Shown: positions 5,829-10,071 of the stretch, piece after piece
Layout of the letters: the number at the start of each line of letters is the position of its first letter
How positions within the stretch are numbered: position 1 is the stretch's first letter
NCBI GenBank assembly: GCA_009697495.1
Contig: SHUN01000066.1
Coordinates: forward strand, 1 to 10,071
Reading direction: 5' to 3'
From: Bryobacterales bacterium
GTDB lineage: Bacteria > Acidobacteriota > Terriglobia > Bryobacterales > Bryobacteraceae
Length of the DNA: 10,071 nucleotides
Notes under the pieces: model-generated
Told to the model about the DNA's origin: nothing
Databases searched by the model: none
Seen by the model: only the letters and a program-made list of their open reading frames with translations
Position numbers and translations under genes: made by a program

Positions 5829-8800
5829 ATGGCGTTGTATGTAGTCCTGTTTATCATTGCTGTGCTGCCGTTGGCGGGCCAACTGCCGCCGGCGGCCCAA
5901 GTGGATGGTCCTGCGTTCTTCGAGAAAAGCGTGCGGCCATTGCTGGCGGCGCAGTGCCTGGGTTGCCATTCGGCGACGAGCCAGCCGATAATGGGCGGGT
6001 TGCGGTTGGATTCGCGGGAGCTCGCGTTAAAGGGCGGCGGGCGGGGACCGGCGATTGTGCCTGGGAAGCCTGCGGAGAGTTTGCTTCTGCAGGCGTTGCG
6101 GCATACGGCCGGGGCGTTGAAAATGCCGCCGGGGCCGAAGATGAAGGAAGCCGATCTGGCAGTGTTAACGCAATGGGTACAGATGGGGGCGCCCTGGGGG
6201 AACACGGTCTCGGCGGCTTCGGCGGGTTCGAAATATTGGGCGTTTGTCTCGCCGCTGGCTTCAGCGCCGCCATCGGTTCGCGATAAAACCTGGGTTCGCT
6301 CGCCGATCGACGCATTTATCCTGGCGGCGCTGGAGACGAAGGGACTTACCGCCGCAAAAGCAGCCGACAAAAGGACGCTGATTCGGCGAGCGTCGTATGA
6401 TTTGACGGGCTTGCCGCCAACGGTGGCGGAAGTCCAGACATTTTTGGCGGATTCCTCCGAAGGCGCGTTTGCCAAGGTCGTCGACCGGCTGTTGGCGTCG
6501 CCCCGTTACGGCGAGCGGTGGGCACGGCATTGGCTGGATGTGGCGCGATACGCCGATTCCAATGGCTTGGACGAGAATCTGGTTTATAAAAACGCGTTTC
6601 GCTACCGGGACTATGTGATCGCGGCATTCAACAAAGACAAGCCGTTCGATCAATTCTTGACGGAGCAGTTGGCTGGCGATTTGTTGCCGGCGGCGGATTT
6701 GCCAACTTCTGTCGAACGCTGGACCGCGACCGGATTCTTGACGCTAGGCGCGAAAATGCTGGCCGAAGACGATCCGGTAAAGATGGAAATGGACATTGTG
6801 GACGAACAGGTGGATACGACGGCGCGGGCATTTATGGGCCTGACCGTCGGCTGCGCGCGGTGCCACGACCATAAGTTCGATCCGATTTCGCACGCCGATT
6901 ATTACTCGATGGCGGGGATTTTTAAGAGTTCCAAGACCATGGAGAATTTCAAGGTTGTGGCGAAGTGGCATGAGTACGTGTTGGCGCCCAAAGAAGACCG
7001 GGACCGGCTGGCGGCGCATGAGGCGCTTGTGGAGGCGAAGCGGAAGGAAATTGGGAAAAGTGTCCGTTCCGAAAACGATTTATTGGTTAGCGCGGCGACG
7101 AAGCGTGTAGGGGCGTATTTGCTGGCGTCGGCGCGCGTGAAGCACGACGAGGAGATGCGTTTGGCACCCGTGGAATCGGCCCCTGGGATGATCGAGCGGC
7201 AGGCCGGGAGTTTTGACGCGGGGAATGTCCCCCGAGTGTTAGAGAAGAAGAAAACGAACGCGCCGAAGGATGGGGCGGGGCCGTATTTTGCGGAGTATCG
7301 CGTGGACGTGGCGGCGGCGGGAGATTATCAGATCGATATTTTTGATGAGGAAAAGGGCGCGGGGACGGCGGACGTTTGGGTGAACGGCGTGTGGGTGAAA
7401 CGCGGCGCGGATCCGGTGCAGAACCGGGCGGCGTCTCCCGAGGCCGGAGGGTGGTCAGTGGTTGTGGTGGCTCCGTTCAAGCAGGGCGTGAATGTTCTGC
7501 GGCTGGAACATGCTTCGCGATTCCCCTATTTTGAGAAGCTGCTGTTCGCAAAAAATACCGTGGCGGAAGTGCCGCGGACAGTGGTGCAGATTGCCGCCGC
7601 GTTTGGCGTGAATCCGGGGCTTTTGGAACAGATGGTGGATTATTTGAAGCGCTCCGACGGGGCTGTGGCGTCGCCGTTGTATGCGTGGGAAGTTTATGGA
7701 TCGCCGCTAACGGCGTGGGCGTCGCCGGCGGCTTCGTTGTTTGCGGGGTTTCCGGCTTCAAGTCCGGAGGCGTTGGCGGCCAAGTATGAGGAGTTGTTTT
7801 TGGCGTCGCAGGAAAAGGATCTTACGGATCCGGGGCTGAAAACGCTGGCTGCGTTATTGAAAGAGAAGTTTGGACCATTCCGCGCGCCGCGTGACGCGCG
7901 ACGATACTATCCGGCGGCGGTTAGGGCGCAGTTGACCACGTTAGATCAAGAGTTTAAGGATATGGAAGCGGCCACGCCTGAATTTCCGAAAGCAATGGGC
8001 GTAAGTGAGGGCAGTAAGATCGAGGACCTGGCCATCCATTTGCGCGGGAGCCACTGGACGCTGGGCGCTAAGACGCCGCGGCAGTTCCTGAAAGTCATTG
8101 CCGGAGATCAGCAGACGCCGATTCCTTCTGATCGCAGCGGACGCCTGGAATTGGCCCAATGGATGACGCAGAAAGACCATCCATTGACTTCACGGGTAAT
8201 TGTGAACCGGCTGTGGCGCTGGCATTTTGGACGGGGAATTGTCCCGACCGTGGATAACTTCGGGCGATTAGGCGAGGCACCGTTGAATCAGCCGCTGCTG
8301 GATTGGCTGGCGGTGCGATTTGTGGAGCAGGGGTGGTCGATGAAGGCGATGCACCGGACTCTGATGCTATCGAGTACTTATCAGATGTCGAGCGAGTTTG
8401 ACGCTCGGAGTTCGGAGACGGATCCGGATAACTCTCTCCTGTGGCGGATGAACCGGCGGCGGTTGGAAGCGGAATCAATCCGCGACGGCATTATGTCGGT
8501 TTCGGGTGGATTGAATTTACAGAGCACGGGCGGATCGATCCTTTCTTACAAAGACCGGCAGTATGTGGCCAACACGGAGAAGGGAGGGCGCGTGGACTAT
8601 GAGCGTAACATTCGCGCGGTGTATATCCCGGTGGTGCGGAGTTCGATGTATGACGTGTTCACCGCGTTCGATCTGCCGGACCCGACAATGCTGAATGGCG
8701 ACCGGGACGCGACAGTAGTGGCGCCGCAGGCGCTGTTCATGATGAATGGCGCGGTGATGCTGCGGCACAGTAAACAGATGGCCGAAGGGTTACTGGCAAG

Positions 8801-8999
8801 GACTGATTTGGACGATGCGGGGCGTGTGCGGGACGCGTACGAACGCGCATTATCGCGGCCGGCGACGGGCCGGGAAGTGGATCAGGCGCTGACCTATGTG
8901 GCGCGTATGCAGGAAGCCTGGAAGGGCAGCCGCGCGAGCGCGTGGCAAAGCTTCTGTAAGTCGCTCCTGGCGTCGAACGAATTCATTTATATCAATTGA
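5829..8999 (+). CDS. Exported PSCyt1-DUF1549-DUF1553 protein with two CxxCH haem motifs
   Basis: This is a 1056-residue protein with a probable Sec signal (hydrophobic stretch about 3-18). PSCyt1, the planctomycete cytochrome-c domain, spans about 30-122 with CLGCH at 43-47 and a likely distal Met in LKMPPGP (98-103). DUF1549 (PSCyt2) follows at about 155-370, including SPRYGERWARHWLDVARYADS (224-244), TGLPP, and a second CxxCH, CARCH, at 342-346. A beta-rich insert at about 455-575, with DYQIDIF, ADVWVNGVWVKRG and NVLRLEH, looks like a carbohydrate-binding-module-type sandwich. DUF1553 (PSD1) spans about 783-1050, with TSRVIVNRLWRWHFGRGIV and GDRDATVVAPQALFMMN. The architecture is intact, at the long end for the family because of the insert. 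The biochemical role of these proteins is not established; electron transfer linked to breakdown of a polymer is a common guess. It follows the reductase by 13 bp and precedes the DUF1501 gene by 10 bp. Confidence 0.9.
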   Translation: MALYVVLFIIAVLPLAGQLPPAAQVDGPAFFEKSVRPLLAAQCLGCHSATSQPIMGGLRLDSRELALKGGGRGPAIVPGKPAESLLLQALRHTAGALKMPPGPKMKEADLAVLTQWVQMGAPWGNTVSAASAGSKYWAFVSPLASAPPSVRDKTWVRSPIDAFILAALETKGLTAAKAADKRTLIRRASYDLTGLPPTVAEVQTFLADSSEGAFAKVVDRLLASPRYGERWARHWLDVARYADSNGLDENLVYKNAFRYRDYVIAAFNKDKPFDQFLTEQLAGDLLPAADLPTSVERWTATGFLTLGAKMLAEDDPVKMEMDIVDEQVDTTARAFMGLTVGCARCHDHKFDPISHADYYSMAGIFKSSKTMENFKVVAKWHEYVLAPKEDRDRLAAHEALVEAKRKEIGKSVRSENDLLVSAATKRVGAYLLASARVKHDEEMRLAPVESAPGMIERQAGSFDAGNVPRVLEKKKTNAPKDGAGPYFAEYRVDVAAAGDYQIDIFDEEKGAGTADVWVNGVWVKRGADPVQNRAASPEAGGWSVVVVAPFKQGVNVLRLEHASRFPYFEKLLFAKNTVAEVPRTVVQIAAAFGVNPGLLEQMVDYLKRSDGAVASPLYAWEVYGSPLTAWASPAASLFAGFPASSPEALAAKYEELFLASQEKDLTDPGLKTLAALLKEKFGPFRAPRDARRYYPAAVRAQLTTLDQEFKDMEAATPEFPKAMGVSEGSKIEDLAIHLRGSHWTLGAKTPRQFLKVIAGDQQTPIPSDRSGRLELAQWMTQKDHPLTSRVIVNRLWRWHFGRGIVPTVDNFGRLGEAPLNQPLLDWLAVRFVEQGWSMKAMHRTLMLSSTYQMSSEFDARSSETDPDNSLLWRMNRRRLEAESIRDGIMSVSGGLNLQSTGGSILSYKDRQYVANTEKGGRVDYERNIRAVYIPVVRSSMYDVFTAFDLPDPTMLNGDRDATVVAPQALFMMNGAVMLRHSKQMAEGLLARTDLDDAGRVRDAYERALSRPATGREVDQALTYVARMQEAWKGSRASAWQSFCKSLLASNEFIYIN

Positions 9000-9009
9000 G
9001 GCAAACAGC

Positions 9010-10071
9010 ATGAACCGGCATTGGAACTCCTATTTGAATCAGACATTGACGCGGCGGGAACTGCTGCAGGTGTCGAGCGCGGGCTTCGGCAGCTTGGCGC
9101 TGGCGGGGATGTTGGAGGCCTCGGCGGGGCCGTTGGCCGTGAAGCCGCCCCATTTTCCGGCCAAGGCGAAGCGGGTCATCTTCCTTTTCATGCACGGAGG
9201 GCCGTCCCAGGTTGACACGTTTGACTACAAGCCATTGTTAAAGCGCGACCACGGAAAGCCGTTGCCGTTTGAACGCCCAAAGGTCGTCTCGAGCGAGACA
9301 TTCAACTTACTGCAATCGCCATGGGCGTTTAAGCAGTATGGACAGAGCGGGGCGTGGGTGAGCGACCTCTTCCCGGAGACGGCGAAGATGGTGGACGATA
9401 TGTGTTTTATTAAGTCCATGTGGGGGTCTAACTCGCGACATGGCGGAGCGCTATTGGAGTTACATACCGGCAGCGACACGTTCGTCCGGCCCAGCATGGG
9501 TTCCTGGGTGACTTATGGGCTGGGCAGTGAGAACTCGAACATGCCCGGCTTTATCACGATATGCCCGTCGCAAAGCCATGGCGGAGCGAATAATTTCGGG
9601 TCGGCGTTTCTGCCGGCACCGTATGCCGGGACGTCGATTGGGTCGGTTGGCATTGCGGCCCGGGACGCGAAAATTCCGTTTATCACGAATAAAGAAACGC
9701 CGCGGCCGATTCAGAGAATGGAGATTGACTACAGCCAGGAGTTAAACCGGAAGCAGTTGGAATTGACGGGGCCGGACCGGGCATTGGAAGGACGGATTGA
9801 GTCTTTTGAGCTGGCATTCCGGATGCAGACGGAGGCTCCGGAGTTACAGGACTTGAGCGGAGAGTCCGAGGCGACGAAGAAGTTATACGGATTGGATAAT
9901 CCAATTACCGAGGACTTTGGACGGCAGTGTTTGATGGCTCGGCGGTTTTCGGAAAAAGGCGTGCGGTTTGTCCAGGTGAGCCATACCTATAAGTGGGACC
10001 AGCATGAACGGTTGAAGCGGGATCATGAGCAGAATGCGCGGGAGGTAGACGTGCCGATTGCGGGTTTGCTG
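9010..10071 (+). CDS. DUF1501 (sulfatase-like) protein, 3' end beyond the window
   Basis: The frame is open from the ATG at 9010 to the window edge, giving 354 residues without a stop. A twin-arginine signal is clear: TRRELLQ (14-20) followed by a neutral Ala/Gly/Leu segment to about 40, so the folded protein should cross the membrane by Tat. The mature part opens with RVIFLFMHGGPSQVDTFDYKP (55-75). This is the hallmark of DUF1501, which is related to the alkaline phosphatase/sulfatase superfamily; the Asp and His residues here are candidate metal ligands. FIKSM, NSRHGGALLELHTG and MPGFITI follow as expected. DUF1501 genes are habitually next to PSCyt1/DUF1549/DUF1553 genes, as here, and the two products are presumed to work together. 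The GAGG at the preceding stop is a suitable ribosome binding site. The substrate is unknown. Confidence 0.92.
   Translation, partial: MNRHWNSYLNQTLTRRELLQVSSAGFGSLALAGMLEASAGPLAVKPPHFPAKAKRVIFLFMHGGPSQVDTFDYKPLLKRDHGKPLPFERPKVVSSETFNLLQSPWAFKQYGQSGAWVSDLFPETAKMVDDMCFIKSMWGSNSRHGGALLELHTGSDTFVRPSMGSWVTYGLGSENSNMPGFITICPSQSHGGANNFGSAFLPAPYAGTSIGSVGIAARDAKIPFITNKETPRPIQRMEIDYSQELNRKQLELTGPDRALEGRIESFELAFRMQTEAPELQDLSGESEATKKLYGLDNPITEDFGRQCLMARRFSEKGVRFVQVSHTYKWDQHERLKRDHEQNAREVDVPIAGLL

Noticed and set aside
5642..6475. 277-codon minus-strand frame spanning the reductase and cytochrome genes
   Set aside because: It crosses the boundary of two well-supported plus-strand genes and has no domain signature.

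Overview
The window reads as a chromosomal piece of a GC-rich Acidobacteriota genome, most likely of the Solibacter/Bryobacter type. This is inferred from gene content, not from a marker gene. The strongest hint is the pairing of a large PSCyt1/DUF1549/DUF1553 protein with a Tat-exported DUF1501 protein, a pair abundant in Planctomycetes, Verrucomicrobia and Solibacter-like acidobacteria. Planctomycetota cannot be excluded.

Layout. Bases 1-134 hold the 3' end of a plus-strand apbE-like gene. It converges, with a 5-bp gap, on a decayed minus-strand hicB antitoxin (140-518) that has lost an internal segment. Upstream of hicB is a 22-codon ORF (519-587) that I do not recognise. Next comes the minus-strand pair dxr (1927-3102) and rseP (593-1912), 14 bp apart. 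A 264-bp intergenic region (3103-3366) precedes dxr. It carries a candidate promoter and three strong helices that overlap each other, and it looks like a structured 5' leader. Further upstream, still on the minus strand, are a beta-hydroxyacid dehydrogenase (3367-4272), a small palindromic repeat (4320-4375) and a 75-residue protein with a possible helix-turn-helix (4381-4608).

A divergent 202-bp region (4609-4810) with repeated CCTTAGG motifs separates these from a plus-strand cluster that runs off the right edge: a medium-chain NADP-dependent reductase (4811-5815), a 1056-residue exported two-haem-motif protein (5829-8999), and a DUF1501 protein cut by the window end (9010-10071). Gaps of 13 and 10 bp suggest one transcript.

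How the genes fit together. dxr makes MEP for isoprenoid synthesis, and rseP is the intramembrane site-2 protease that commonly sits next to dxr and cdsA; cdsA is not here. The PSCyt1/DUF1553 and DUF1501 proteins are predicted to work together outside the cytoplasm, by Sec and Tat export respectively. Their biochemical role is not established, and the reductase upstream may be linked to them only by co-transcription. I see no mobile element, CRISPR array, tRNA or rRNA. The most interesting unexplained item is the structured dxr leader.
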